The notes under the pieces were generated by a model. That model was not told the origin of the DNA. It did not search any database and saw only the letters and a program-made list of their open reading frames with translations. The translations under genes were made by a program, and so were the position numbers. From positions 50,043-114,042 of the forward strand of contig NZ_PYMC01000014.1 of the NCBI RefSeq assembly GCF_003026475.1: a stretch of 64,000 nt of DNA, read 5' to 3'. Of this stretch, positions 48,687-59,665 are shown in pieces (within the stretch, counting starts at the first letter, position 1; each line of letters starts with the position of its first letter). Origin of the DNA: Photobacterium lipolyticum. Lineage in GTDB: Bacteria; Pseudomonadota; Gammaproteobacteria; Enterobacterales; Vibrionaceae.

Positions 48687-49181
48687 ATGGTAGATACCAA
48701 AAAGAAACCATCCAAGGAATTGGATCGCATTGACCGTAACATTCTGAATGAGCTGCAAAAAGATGGTCGCATTTCGAATGTTGAACTGTCTAAGCGTGTT
48801 GGACTTTCTCCAACACCCTGTCTTGAGCGTGTGCGTCGACTAGAGCGTCAAGGTTATATCAGCGGCTATACTGCACTGTTGAACCCTCAGTTTCTAGATG
48901 CATCGCTGCTTGTTTTTGTTGAAATCACGTTAAACCGTGGTGCACCTGACGTATTTGAGCAATTCAACAAATCAGTTCAGGAGCTGGAAGATATCCAGGA
49001 ATGCCATCTTGTATCCGGTGATTTCGATTACCTGTTAAAAACGCGCGTATCTGATATGTCGGCTTATCGTAAACTGCTAGGTGAAACACTACTTCGTCTA
49101 CCTGGTGTTAACGACACCCGCACTTACGTGGTAATGGAAGAAGTTAAGCAAACTAATAACTTGGTTATTAAAACTCGCTAA
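48687..49181 (+). CDS. lrp: Lrp, leucine-responsive regulatory protein
   Basis: Global feast/famine regulator, 164 residues as in E. coli. N-terminal helix-turn-helix (ILNELQKDGRISNVELSKRV, then GLSPTPCLERVRRLERQGYI) and C-terminal RAM ligand domain (LVFVEITLNRGAPDVFEQFN; VSGDFDYLLKTRVSDMSAYR). Very close to E. coli Lrp. Followed by ftsK, lolA, rarA and serS in the order conserved across gammaproteobacteria. Confidence 0.97.
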   Translation: MVDTKKKPSKELDRIDRNILNELQKDGRISNVELSKRVGLSPTPCLERVRRLERQGYISGYTALLNPQFLDASLLVFVEITLNRGAPDVFEQFNKSVQELEDIQECHLVSGDFDYLLKTRVSDMSAYRKLLGETLLRLPGVNDTRTYVVMEEVKQTNNLVIKTR

Positions 49182-49241
49182 TTATACTGTGAGCTATCTT
49201 TGATGGTGATTCAGTTGCTGGTGGCTGAGTGAGGCGAGTGG

Positions 49242-49265
49242 ATCGAGCGGCGTATGCCGCTCGAT
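49242..49265 (+). terminator. Intrinsic terminator of lrp
   Basis: Perfect 10-bp stem ATCGAGCGGC-GTAT-GCCGCTCGAT followed by TTGTAT; weak U-tract. Confidence 0.7.
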
Positions 49266-49796
49266 TTGTATCTGTCGGTATAACATCCAGATATTAACCA
49301 CTTCGGTGTTGGCTGCTCCGAGCCTGACACTAAGTTATCTTTTATCCTTATAAACGCGCTATATTTCCCTTCTGTTTTTCTTTTCTGGCAAGAATCAGTT
49401 TCTATCCAAAGGTTCAACTCATCAACATAGTTCCCTAAAAAATATTCTGAATGGTTAGATAATTAATGGATTTGGCAGAACGCCGATAAATTGAGCGATT
49501 GTCTCCGTAAATTGACAAAATGATGGATTTTATCAAAGTAAAAACGGCTACAATACTGAGTTTCAGTGCCTTGCTTCCAGTTTTTGTTTCTTACACTGAT
49601 AACATCACAAATGACGTGAACTGGTATAAGATAGGGCAAATAGAAACGCATTTTTCTGGGTGTGCAACTCAATGCATCCAATAATAAATTAAGCAATGAA
49701 TCAACCAGCAAGTGTTGGTGGCTGGTACTGAGATAGCCCGTTTTCAAGATTGGTTATGATCCTAGTTATTAAAATAGATACACCGGAGTTTTTTTT
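49266..49796. other. Leader/promoter region of ftsK
   Basis: About 530 bases. A TTGACA at about 49511 and a TACAAT at about 49550 are present but too far apart to pair. Minus-strand frames here lack start signals. The interval ends in GGAG plus ten Ts directly before the ftsK TTG start. No SOS box recognised. Confidence 0.45.
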
Positions 49797-52700
49797 TTGA
49801 GGAAGGTTAAAGGCAAACAACAGCCCAAAGCGCGTCTTTCTGGCGGACAGCGCATTCTTGAGAGCTTTCTAATTATCGGCATTCTGGCCGCCATTTTTAT
49901 CATGGTGGCATTGGTTAGCTTTGATCCTGCCGACCCGTCATGGTCTCAAACCGCGTGGGAAGGCCCCGTACAAAATAAAGCGGGGGCCATGGGGGCACTC
50001 GTCGCGGACACTTTTTTCTTTGCTTTCGGCTCTCTGGCTTACCCGTTACCGGCTGCCATCGTGCTGGCCGCATGGGTATTATTCAGCCGCCGTAAAGAGC
50101 CGAAGTCGATCGATTATACGATCTACGGAACGCGTCTGCTCGGCTTGCTCTTGCTGTTTCTGACCAGCTGTGGTTTGGCCGATTTGAACTTTGATGATAT
50201 CTGGTACTTTTCGTCCGGCGGGGTAATTGGTGATGTTGTTTCGAATATGACCTTACCCCTGCTCAACATACTCGGTACCACTTTGGTGATGATGTTTGTC
50301 TGGGCCGTCGGCTTTACATTATTTACCGGCATTTCCTGGTTATCTATTGTCGATACATTAGGCGACACTACGTTAGGCAGCCTGTCTTGGCTGCTGAACA
50401 AGATCCGTGCCGATAAATCAGAAACCTTGACACCGTTTGCGGCCGACATCCCTGATGAGCAGCAAACCCCATATGCCCGGCAGTTGCTACCTGCACAGCA
50501 GATGATCCAACCTCAGCCAGACGCTGATGATGTGTTATTAGCCTCTTACAGCCAGAAATCGGGAGCAGGAGAGCCGTTTGCACAAGAGGAACAATTACCT
50601 GCGCGCCAGCCATGGGAAGCCGAAGCTCCGGCTCCGAGAATTGTAATGTCTGGCCGTGCCCAAATGTCCAGAAACGAAGCCGCTGCGGTTGAAACCGTGA
50701 GTGCTGCTGTGGCCGATGAGCTCTTTGCCGGCACGGTGTCGGTACAACAACGTCCGGGTCTGGAAGAGCTATCGCCAGCATCGGTTGAGATAACCTCAAC
50801 GGTACAGGCAAAAGGGCTGACCATTGCCCAATTGGAACGTGAATTAGAAAATGACGAAGATTTTACGGTTTATGTCGAAGAGCAAGAGCCGTTGACAGCT
50901 CCAAGTAGCGTGTTGTCAGAAGATGTGTCTGCTGAACCCGAGTCATTAACGGAAATGGCAGAGCATTCGTTACAGGAGCCCTATGAGCCAGTTTTAGGTG
51001 ACTTGTCGCTCGTTGATGACCTACCACCTACCGATAAGCCTATGGGGCATGCTCAAGCCACGCATCAAGACTCACAGTGGCAAGGCGGTGGCGACGTACA
51101 AGCAAGTATCGCTTTACCGAAAAATGAGCTTGTCTCGGAGCAGACCCTTCCCATCATGGAGGCCAATCAACAACCGATGGACTCCATGCAAGTTACTGAA
51201 CCTGAACAAGCTGCTGTTGAGCGGGATATCGAACCACACACCAGTATCGAGATCGGCGTCCATGACGGCATGTCTGAATTAGAACGCGCACAACAAGCCA
51301 GCGCTGAGCCTATGTCAGATGAAGAGATCTTTTTACAGAAGATCCGGGACGCGCAAAAAGAGCAAGCCCATGCAGCCGGCCTCGATAATCCGTTTTTAAT
51401 GAAAAAAGATCCAGATCTACCTGCACCGACCTCACCCATGCCGACAATTGATTTACTGGCACCGCCAAAGCAAAACGTTGAGCCGACATCAGAAGAAGAG
51501 CTGATGGAAACGGCCCGGTTAGTTGAGTCAAAGCTGGCGGATTATAAAATAAAAGCACGGGTGGTCGCGGTGTGTCCCGGGCCGGTTATCACCCGTTATG
51601 AATTGGATCTTGCGCCGGGTGTCAAAGTCAGTCGAATTTCCGGTCTGGCAAAAGATTTAGCCCGTGCATTATCGGCAACGGCGGTACGTGTTGTCGAGGT
51701 TATACCAGGCAAGCCCTATATCGGTCTGGAGCTGCCTAACCATAGCCGTGAGACCGTGTATATGTCGGAAGTGGTCGACAGCGAGCGCTTCCAAAATATG
51801 AAAGGCGCGCTGCCTATCGTATTGGGTAATGACATAGCCGGTGAAGCGGTGGTGGCGGATTTGAGCAAAATGCCGCACTTGCTGGTCGCCGGTACAACGG
51901 GTTCTGGTAAGTCGGTGGGTGTCAACGTCATGATCCTTAGCTTGCTGTATAAATGTAAGCCGGAAGATTGTCGTTTCATCATGATCGACCCGAAAATGCT
52001 GGAGCTCTCGATCTATGAAGGGATCCCGCACCTGTTGACGGAAGTGGTTACCGACATGAAAGATGCAGGTAATGCACTTCGCTGGTGTGTGGGTGAGATG
52101 GAACGCCGTTATAAATTGATGTCAGCGGTCGGGGTGCGTAACCTTGCCGGCTATAATGCGAAATTACAGGAAGCGGCTGATGCCGGCCATCCGATTTATG
52201 ACCCGTTGTGGAAACCCGGCGATAGCATGGATGAACATCCCCCGTTGCTGGAGAAAATGCCAAGTATTGTTGTTATCGTCGACGAATTTGCCGACTTAAT
52301 GATGGTTGTTGGTAAAAAAGTGGAAGAATTGATCGCCCGCCTGGCCCAGAAAGCACGTGCTGCCGGAATCCACCTTGTACTGGCGACTCAGCGCCCATCG
52401 GTGGATGTGATCACCGGCTTGATTAAAGCCAATATTCCAACCCGTATGGCATTTACGGTATCGACCAAAACCGATTCCCGCACCATTCTTGATCAGGGCG
52501 GCGCAGAGTCGCTACTGGGTATGGGTGATATGCTGTATTTACCACCAGGCCAGAGCCATACCATACGTGTTCATGGTGCCTTTGCGTCAGATGATGATGT
52601 GCATAATGTTGTCAATGACTGGAAAGCCCGTGGACGGCCGCAATATATCGACAGTATCTTAAATGCAGAGCAAGGTTCAGAGAGCTTATTACCGGGTGAA

Positions 52701-52925
52701 TCAACACCGGCAGATGACGACCGAGATCAATTATTTGATGAGGTTGCCGCTTTTGTAGCAGAAACACGGCGGGGCTCAGTCTCCGGCGTACAACGCAAAT
52801 TTAAAATTGGTTATAACCGCGCGGCGCGTATTGTGGAGCAATTGGAAGCACACGGGATTGTGAGCCCTCCGGGGCACAATGGTAACCGTGAAGTATTGGC
52901 TCCCCCCCCGCCACCAAGGGATTAG
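49797..52925 (+). CDS. ftsK: FtsK, DNA translocase of the division septum
   Basis: Couples chromosome dimer resolution (XerCD at dif) and terminus segregation to septation. 1042 residues. About four N-terminal membrane helices (20-175), a long acidic Gln/Glu/Pro-rich linker (about 190-550), then the motor with Walker A GTTGSGKS (about 699-706) and Walker [14 protein letters not shown], and a C-terminal gamma winged helix ([20 protein letters not shown]) that reads KOPS. It starts with TTG; the ribosome-binding site GGAG (49785-49788) is separated from it by Ts only. No alternative ATG exists in the N-terminal region before residue about 40. Confidence 0.96.
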   Translation: MRKVKGKQQPKARLSGGQRILESFLIIGILAAIFIMVALVSFDPADPSWSQTAWEGPVQNKAGAMGALVADTFFFAFGSLAYPLPAAIVLAAWVLFSRRKEPKSIDYTIYGTRLLGLLLLFLTSCGLADLNFDDIWYFSSGGVIGDVVSNMTLPLLNILGTTLVMMFVWAVGFTLFTGISWLSIVDTLGDTTLGSLSWLLNKIRADKSETLTPFAADIPDEQQTPYARQLLPAQQMIQPQPDADDVLLASYSQKSGAGEPFAQEEQLPARQPWEAEAPAPRIVMSGRAQMSRNEAAAVETVSAAVADELFAGTVSVQQRPGLEELSPASVEITSTVQAKGLTIAQLERELENDEDFTVYVEEQEPLTAPSSVLSEDVSAEPESLTEMAEHSLQEPYEPVLGDLSLVDDLPPTDKPMGHAQATHQDSQWQGGGDVQASIALPKNELVSEQTLPIMEANQQPMDSMQVTEPEQAAVERDIEPHTSIEIGVHDGMSELERAQQASAEPMSDEEIFLQKIRDAQKEQAHAAGLDNPFLMKKDPDLPAPTSPMPTIDLLAPPKQNVEPTSEEELMETARLVESKLADYKIKARVVAVCPGPVITRYELDLAPGVKVSRISGLAKDLARALSATAVRVVEVIPGKPYIGLELPNHSRETVYMSEVVDSERFQNMKGALPIVLGNDIAGEAVVADLSKMPHLLVAGTTGSGKSVGVNVMILSLLYKCKPEDCRFIMIDPKMLELSIYEGIPHLLTEVVTDMKDAGNALRWCVGEMERRYKLMSAVGVRNLAGYNAKLQEAADAGHPIYDPLWKPGDSMDEHPPLLEKMPSIVVIVDEFADLMMVVGKKVEELIARLAQKARAAGIHLVLATQRPSVDVITGLIKANIPTRMAFTVSTKTDSRTILDQGGAESLLGMGDMLYLPPGQSHTIRVHGAFASDDDVHNVVNDWKARGRPQYIDSILNAEQGSESLLPGESTPADDDRDQLFDEVAAFVAETRRGSVSGVQRKFKIGYNRAARIVEQLEAHGIVSPPGHNGNREVLAPPPPPRD

Positions 52926-52956
52926 CCTGAGTGATTGAAAATATAGGTTGTTGATA

Positions 52957-53574
52957 ATGATTAAAAAAACAGTAATGAGCTTGCTGGTTGCAGCCCCAAT
53001 AATCGTATCCTCTGCTGCTTGGGCTGATCCGCAGCAAGAGCTAAGCGAACGATTAAATTTAGTGAATGCGTTCAGTGCGCAGTTTGATCAGCAAGTGCTG
53101 AGCCCCGAAGGTGATGTGCTGGTGGAAGGTCAGGGCGATGTTGCAATTAAACGCCCGAATCTTTTCCGCTGGAATACCGTCATACCTGACGAAAATATAT
53201 TGATCTCAGATGGCAAAACGCTGTGGTACTACAGCCCGTTCATCGAACAGGTCACGGCAATGTGGCTGAAAGATGCCACAGAGCAGACGCCATTTGTGTT
53301 GCTGACTCGCAATAGTGACAGTGACTGGGCGCATTACAACGTGGCGCAAACGTCGGATACGTTCACCCTGACGCCTAAAGACAGCACGTCCTCGATGGGC
53401 AAGTTTGTTGTCACTGTCGCTAAAAGCGGTGAAGTTCGTAATTTCTCCGTTGTTGAACAAGACGGGCAGCGTAGCCATTTCACTTTCCGTCAGTTCAGCA
53501 AGCAGATGCCTGAAGGCCGTATGTTTACCTTTACGCCACCTAAAGGTGTTGAGTTAGATGATCAGCGCAATTAG
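52957..53574 (+). CDS. lolA: LolA, periplasmic lipoprotein carrier
   Basis: Chaperone accepting outer-membrane lipoproteins from LolCDE and delivering them to LolB. 205 residues with a signal peptide (MIKKTVMSLLVAAPIIVSSAAWA, cleaved before DPQQEL). Family features: the mature start, RPNLFRWNTVIPDENILISD, and TLWYYSPFIEQVT. The ATG is used rather than a TTG three codons upstream. Between ftsK and rarA, as in E. coli. Confidence 0.95.
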   Translation: MIKKTVMSLLVAAPIIVSSAAWADPQQELSERLNLVNAFSAQFDQQVLSPEGDVLVEGQGDVAIKRPNLFRWNTVIPDENILISDGKTLWYYSPFIEQVTAMWLKDATEQTPFVLLTRNSDSDWAHYNVAQTSDTFTLTPKDSTSSMGKFVVTVAKSGEVRNFSVVEQDGQRSHFTFRQFSKQMPEGRMFTFTPPKGVELDDQRN

Positions 53575-53603
53575 GTGTTTCAGAGATGAGCGTATTTTAG
53601 GGG

Positions 53604-53728
53604 CGAGTAGCGAGTATCTAGAACCGAGTGTCTAGAATCGAGTGTCTAGAATCGAGTATCTAGAACCGAGTGTCTAGAATCGAGTGTCTAGAATCGAGTG
53701 TCTAGAATCGAGTGTCGAGGATCTAGCC
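53604..53728. repeat. Tandem 14-bp repeat between lolA and rarA
   Basis: Seven uninterrupted units of CTAGAAYCGAGTRT (53618-53715), preceded by a degenerate CGAGTAGCGAGTAT and followed by CGAGGATCTAG. Variants are ordered so that units 1-3 and 4-6 are nearly identical, giving a 42-base higher-order period. Each unit holds TCTAGA and CGAGT. Not CRISPR: no spacers. Confidence 0.95.
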
Positions 53729-53811
53729 CCTTGCTCCTCGAACCTAGCGCATTTTTATAAAATCGGTGGTACTGAGTACCGCCTTTTTCTGTATTAAAGA
53801 GAGTGGTTATT

Positions 53812-55152
53812 TTGAGTAACTTTAGCCTCGATTTTTCTTCTGACTTTCGCCCGTTAGCGGCACGTATGCGTCCCCGTACCGTAGAAGAGTACATTGGTCA
53901 GCACCACATTCTGGGTGAAGGCAAACCGCTGCGTCGTGCGCTTGAGGCGGGTCATCTGCACTCGATGATCCTCTGGGGGCCGCCAGGTACAGGTAAAACG
54001 ACGTTAGCAGAAGTTGCGGCAAATTATGCCAACGCCGAGGTCGAACGAGTCTCTGCCGTCACCTCTGGGGTCAAAGACATCCGTGCTGCGATTGATAAGG
54101 CCAGAGACAATAAGATGGCCGGTCGCCGTACTATCTTGTTTGTCGACGAGGTGCATCGTTTCAACAAAAGCCAGCAAGATGCATTTTTGCCGCACATCGA
54201 AGACGGCACGGTGACGTTTATTGGTGCGACCACGGAAAATCCCTCTTTCGAGTTGAACAACGCATTGTTGTCACGTGCCCGGGTCTATAAATTGAAATCG
54301 CTGGAAACGGAAGAAATTCTGGCGGTTATCGAGCAGGCGCTGACCGATAAGATCCGCGGTATCAGCGATACTAATATTAACTTTGTCGATGATGTTACAG
54401 AGCGCTTGGCTGAGCTGGTTTGTGGTGATGCCCGTATGGTGCTGAACTATCTTGAGCAGCTCATTGATATGGCGGAAGAAGACGGCAACGGCATTAAGCA
54501 GATCACCTTATCTTTGCTGGCTGAAGTGGCCGGAGAGAAGATTGGCCGTTTCGATAACAAAGGCGATCTGTGGTACGACATGATCTCTGCTGTCCATAAA
54601 TCGATCCGGGGCTCGAATCCTGATGCGGCGCTGTATTGGTATGCCCGTATGCTGCAAGCGGGGTGTGATCCGCTGTACGTCGCTCGCCGTTTACTGGCAA
54701 TTGCTTCGGAAGATGTCGGTAATGCGGATCCGCGCGGTATGCAGATTGCCGTTTCTGCCTGGGATTGCTTTACCCGGGTCGGGGCATATGAAGGTGAGCG
54801 GGCGATTGCTCAGGCAATCGTCTATCTGGCATGTGCTCCGAAAAGCAATGCAGTCTACGTAGCCTTTGCGAATGCAAAAGAAGATGCCCGTAACCACCCT
54901 GATTATGAAGTGCCGCCTCATTTACGTAATGCACCAACCAAATTAATGAAGGAGTTAGGTTATGGGGCTGAGTATCGTTATGCCCATGACGAGCCTGGTG
55001 CCTATGCTGCCGGAGAGAACTATTTTCCACCGGAAATGAAAGAGACACGTTACTATCTGCCGACAAATCGAGGCTTAGAGACCAAAATTGCAGAAAAGTT
55101 GGATTATCTTGCCTCTTTAGATGCCAAAAGCCCATTAAAGCGCTACCAATAA
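53812..55152 (+). CDS. rarA: RarA (MgsA), replication-associated recombination ATPase
   Basis: AAA+ clamp-loader-like ATPase acting at stalled replication forks. 446 residues (E. coli 447). Walker A GPPGTGKT, Walker [10 protein letters not shown], sensor [10 protein letters not shown], arginine finger region LLSRARVY; C-terminal tetramerisation domain (FYDLISALHKS-type, here [14 protein letters not shown]). The TTG giving [12 protein letters not shown] aligns with E. coli MSNLSLDF and has GAGAGTGG upstream; a GTG three codons earlier is possible. Confidence 0.95.
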   Translation: MSNFSLDFSSDFRPLAARMRPRTVEEYIGQHHILGEGKPLRRALEAGHLHSMILWGPPGTGKTTLAEVAANYANAEVERVSAVTSGVKDIRAAIDKARDNKMAGRRTILFVDEVHRFNKSQQDAFLPHIEDGTVTFIGATTENPSFELNNALLSRARVYKLKSLETEEILAVIEQALTDKIRGISDTNINFVDDVTERLAELVCGDARMVLNYLEQLIDMAEEDGNGIKQITLSLLAEVAGEKIGRFDNKGDLWYDMISAVHKSIRGSNPDAALYWYARMLQAGCDPLYVARRLLAIASEDVGNADPRGMQIAVSAWDCFTRVGAYEGERAIAQAIVYLACAPKSNAVYVAFANAKEDARNHPDYEVPPHLRNAPTKLMKELGYGAEYRYAHDEPGAYAAGENYFPPEMKETRYYLPTNRGLETKIAEKLDYLASLDAKSPLKRYQ

Positions 55153-55263
55153 TAAGGCTTTTTGGGTATCGTTGAACAATTGACGTCAGACTTGCTGGCG
55201 TATCGAAAAATAAGATTATTTTGACATGAATTGTCTGAATAACATGCATTTCAGAATATTTAA

Positions 55264-56571
<1,308 letters not shown>

Positions 56572-56631
56572 CTACTCTGATCACCTTGTGATCCTTACAG
56601 CTGTTAACAGCTGATAGAGTACAGTCTTGTT

Positions 56632-56658
56632 AAAACCCAGCTTTGGCTGGGTTTTTTT
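56632..56658 (+). terminator. Intrinsic terminator of serS
   Basis: AAAACCCAGC-TTTG-GCTGGGTTTTTTT. A 16-bp perfect palindrome (CAGCTGTTAACAGCTG) lies just upstream at 56598-56613. Confidence 0.92.
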
Positions 56659-56708
56659 ATTTATTATTTTAACTCCGACACCGTCATCACTATCTGGCTG
56701 TTTTATTG

Positions 56709-57575
56709 TTATGCCGCAGGTCGCTTGTCTGACTTAATGTCTAGCGGAATAATCTTCGCATCATTGAGATGAATCGTTGGAAAACGGACTGAAATATCAT
56801 TGGCAATATCCCCCAGCATCACATCAAACAGAATAAAAATGGTATCTGAAATTCTTAAGGACAACTGATAGAGTGCTTGTTTAGTTATCATCACATCCTG
56901 CGCGTCTAGATTGATCTGACCAAAATCGGCCTGCAATTCATCAAGCATAAAGGCAGGGGGAGCCCGGTGCATGAGTAATGATAATTGTCCCAACCGGTGT
57001 TGAATTATCTGAATATGGAGTTTAAGTTCTCGTTTAGAAGCTGAATTATCAACATTGTAGCTTTCGATGGTGTGACGAAAGCGGCTTAGGCTATCGATAG
57101 CATTAAGCGTGATGGGCCAAACCGCTTGATATTGGTTGAATAATTGTTCTTTGCCAGCAGCCAGTAAACTTTGGGTAATAAGATCATCAATCAGATACAG
57201 TACGTGGCGTATAGCTTTGCCATGTACCGCTTGATTACGCCGTACAGAGTAGTAAAACCACTCATTTAGCAGGCTGTTAATACGCTGGCGCAAAATTCGA
57301 TGCATGGGTTTATGCGTTTGCTCTGCCTGGTTAACTAAGGTATGTAGCAGGGCTTTAATTGCTTTGGCTTCATTCAGTTCTTCCAGCTTAGGGGAACGGA
57401 TATGCGACAGGCACTGATGTGATTGCCGGCGGTGAAAGCGTAATAAGTAAATCAACTGGCGTAATCCAATCACTTGATCAAAACGTGCCTGTAATACGTC
57501 ATTTGTTTGCTTCGACTGCCAGACCAAGAAACTGGTCGCGATCAAAAAAATCGCAAGTAGCAATGTTATCCACAT
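56709..57575 (-). CDS. Membrane-anchored helical protein of unknown function
   Basis: 288 residues. One N-terminal membrane helix (MWITLLLAIFLIATSFLVWQ), no signal cleavage site, and then an all-helical, His/Arg/Gln-rich domain. The spacing of LRQLIYLLRFHRRQSHQCL and later helices recalls nitrate/nitrite-sensing (NIT)-type or other periplasmic helical sensor domains, but no output domain follows; this is weak inference. The start has an excellent ribosome-binding site (AGGAGGGATTATG). Two in-frame starts upstream are not used. Apparently monocistronic. Confidence 0.78.
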   Translation of the reverse strand: MWITLLLAIFLIATSFLVWQSKQTNDVLQARFDQVIGLRQLIYLLRFHRRQSHQCLSHIRSPKLEELNEAKAIKALLHTLVNQAEQTHKPMHRILRQRINSLLNEWFYYSVRRNQAVHGKAIRHVLYLIDDLITQSLLAAGKEQLFNQYQAVWPITLNAIDSLSRFRHTIESYNVDNSASKRELKLHIQIIQHRLGQLSLLMHRAPPAFMLDELQADFGQINLDAQDVMITKQALYQLSLRISDTIFILFDVMLGDIANDISVRFPTIHLNDAKIIPLDIKSDKRPAA

Positions 57576-57773
57576 AATCCCTCCTGACAGGTATTCAAAC
57601 CTCTTGATACAGTGATTCTGCAATATCTGTGCCGAAGGGAAAATAGCAACAGAGTGAATTAGTCTCTTTTAAAACAAAGAGTTAGGATGGTGTTGTCGAG
57701 GGGGGATTAGGGGCTGTACTATTTTGGTGAGTATTTATCCAGATTGGTGCAAACGGCTGCTGGATCTGCAGGT

Positions 57774-57800
57774 ATAAAAAAGGCTCCGAAGAGCCTTTTT
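57774..57800 (-). terminator. Intrinsic terminator of the symporter gene
   Basis: Minus strand AAAAAGGCTC-TTCG-GAGCCTTTTTT. Confidence 0.92.
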
Positions 57801-57834
57801 AAGTAGAGTAATCGCTGTCTAGTTGAGTCAGTAA

Positions 57835-59148
57835 TTAACTATTTTTTGTGATTGGATGAAGGTGGAACTCTTCGTCTTTCTCGCCCGCTCTCGGATCGTT
57901 GAAGCGTTTGATGTCCATTTCATTTTCTGATTTAGCAACAATACATGTTACAACGCTATCACCCGTGATATTCACCGCGGTACGGATCATATCCAGCAGA
58001 CGGTCAACACCCATAATCAGTGCAATGCCTTCAATTGGGAGACCAACCTGGTTCAGTACCATTGCAAGCATGATCAGACCAACCCCCGGAACACCCGCAG
58101 TACCAATCGATGCCAGAGTTGCCGTCATAATGACTGCCAGGTAGTCACTCATGGTCAGGTCAATGTTAAAGGCCTGAGCAATAAAGACGGTCGCAACACC
58201 TTGCATGATGGCGGTACCATCCATGTTAATCGTCGCACCTAGCGGCACTGTAAATGAAGCAATCTTGTTGCTAACACCTAAGCGCTTGGTTGCTGTTTCC
58301 ATGGTTACCGGAATCGTCGCATTTGAAGAGGCGGTAGAGAACGCAAACATAATGGCGTCTTCCATTTTCTTCAAAAATATCTTAGGACTAAGACCAGTGA
58401 AGAGCTTCAGCATTGCCGTATAAGTAACCAGGCCATGGATCAGTAGTGTTGCTGTGAGTACCAAGAAGTATTCGAATAAATTGAATATGGCATCCAGACC
58501 TAAGCTGGTGAACAATTTTGCCATCAGGAAGAAGACGCCGAACGGGGCGATGTTCATTAATAGCGCCACCAGTTTCATGATCACTTCATTTAAGTCAGTA
58601 AACATGGCAGAGATACGTTCACCCGGCTTCCCTGCTGCGCTGATAGCAATACCGAACAGAATCGCAAACACGATGATCTGAAGGGTATTACCCTGAGCCA
58701 TTGCGCTGATTGGGTTTGTTGGGAACATGCCAATGATGACATCACCCAGAGATGGTGCTTCTTTTGAAGCAAAACTGGTTGCTGCCGTTAAGTCAGCACC
58801 TGTACCTGGCTGGAAAATCGTAGCCATGGTAAGGGCAAGTGTGATAGCAAGTGCGGTCGTTGCCAGATAAAAAGCCAGCGTCTTGCCACCAAGGCGACCC
58901 AGGGTCTTGATGTCATTTAGTGAGCTGGTACCACATACCAGAGAAACAAAGACGAGTGGAACAACAAGCATTTTCAAGCTTGCAATAAAGATTTTACCAC
59001 CAACGTCGAACAGGCCATTCACAACGTATTCATAGACAAAAGAGGTTTCCGCAAAAAGGGAACGAATGACAAATCCTGTCAATATGCCCAACACCATGCC
59101 GAGAATGACACGGCCGGTAAGGGACATTTTTTTCTTCTGTGTATTCAT
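57835..59148 (-). CDS. Sodium/proton:dicarboxylate (glutamate-type) symporter, DAACS family
   Basis: 437-residue secondary transporter of the GltP/Glt-Ph/DctA family. Eight membrane helices and two hairpins. Hairpin 1 has TASSNATIPVT (serine-rich in most members), helix 7 the sodium-binding NMDGTAIMQ, hairpin 2 STIGTAGVPG-like ASIGTAGVPGVG, and helix 8 DRLLDMIRTAVNITGDSV, where the Arg coordinates an acidic substrate side chain. Retention of this Arg favours an acidic amino acid or dicarboxylate substrate over neutral ones. Which one cannot be read from sequence. Monocistronic with its own terminator. Confidence 0.9.
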   Translation of the reverse strand: MNTQKKKMSLTGRVILGMVLGILTGFVIRSLFAETSFVYEYVVNGLFDVGGKIFIASLKMLVVPLVFVSLVCGTSSLNDIKTLGRLGGKTLAFYLATTALAITLALTMATIFQPGTGADLTAATSFASKEAPSLGDVIIGMFPTNPISAMAQGNTLQIIVFAILFGIAISAAGKPGERISAMFTDLNEVIMKLVALLMNIAPFGVFFLMAKLFTSLGLDAIFNLFEYFLVLTATLLIHGLVTYTAMLKLFTGLSPKIFLKKMEDAIMFAFSTASSNATIPVTMETATKRLGVSNKIASFTVPLGATINMDGTAIMQGVATVFIAQAFNIDLTMSDYLAVIMTATLASIGTAGVPGVGLIMLAMVLNQVGLPIEGIALIMGVDRLLDMIRTAVNITGDSVVTCIVAKSENEMDIKRFNDPRAGEKDEEFHLHPITKNS

Positions 59149-59622
59149 GAATAGAACACTCCTTATAATTATTCACTCTGTAAATCATTCATCAGAGAGC
59201 GAAGCAGATTAGCAGTAGTTTGGGTGTTAAGGCGAAGTAAAAGAGTGTTCAAAATGCAAAGATATGTTTGAGATCACACTTTTAGAGCCAGAATAGCATC
59301 CTGAAAACATGAATATTAACCAAGTTTTAACCTGGAGCTCAATTGTTAACCAAATATGATGTCGTCGCCTTGATATTTTAAGATGTTGCTCGCGGAATTT
59401 TGAAGAAAAAGCCATGTTATCGTCTTTGCCAAAATTTTTGTTAACAATTAAAAATGGCTACCATCTATTTTATTAAGTGATTTTTTGTAGATAACGTAAT
59501 GGTTTGGTTAACTATTTTACCTGTCAGGGGTATTTCAGAGTGGACTTTTCCAATATGGAACACGGTGCCGTGGATGCTGATGTGAATGTTTATGCAGGCT
59601 GGGGGTGAATAGTTTAAGCAAT
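59149..59622. other. Spacer between the symporter gene and metG
   Basis: About 470 bases, A-T-rich, containing the symporter promoter region and the metG terminator at its end. Minus-strand frames of about 62 codons have no ribosome-binding sites. No operator recognised. Confidence 0.5.
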
Positions 59623-59648
59623 AAAAAAGGAGCCTGAGCTCCTTTTTT
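59623..59648 (-). terminator. Intrinsic terminator of metG
   Basis: Minus strand AAAAAAGGAGC-TCAG-GCTCCTTTTTT. Confidence 0.92.
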
Positions 59649-59665
59649 AACAATGGAGATAATGA

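Noticed and set aside
49463..49747. 94-codon minus-strand frame upstream of ftsK
   Set aside because: No ribosome-binding site and composition unlike neighbouring genes; the interval is expected to be the ftsK promoter region.
53604..53728. CRISPR array
   Set aside because: Units are directly contiguous with no unique spacers and no cas genes are present.
56598..56613. 16-bp perfect palindrome CAGCTGTTAACAGCTG after serS as an operator
   Set aside because: It lies in the 3' region between a stop codon and a terminator, with no downstream gene on that strand; more likely RNA structure or chance.
59227..59415. 62-codon minus-strand frame upstream of the symporter gene
   Set aside because: No ribosome-binding site or family pattern; it occupies the expected promoter region.
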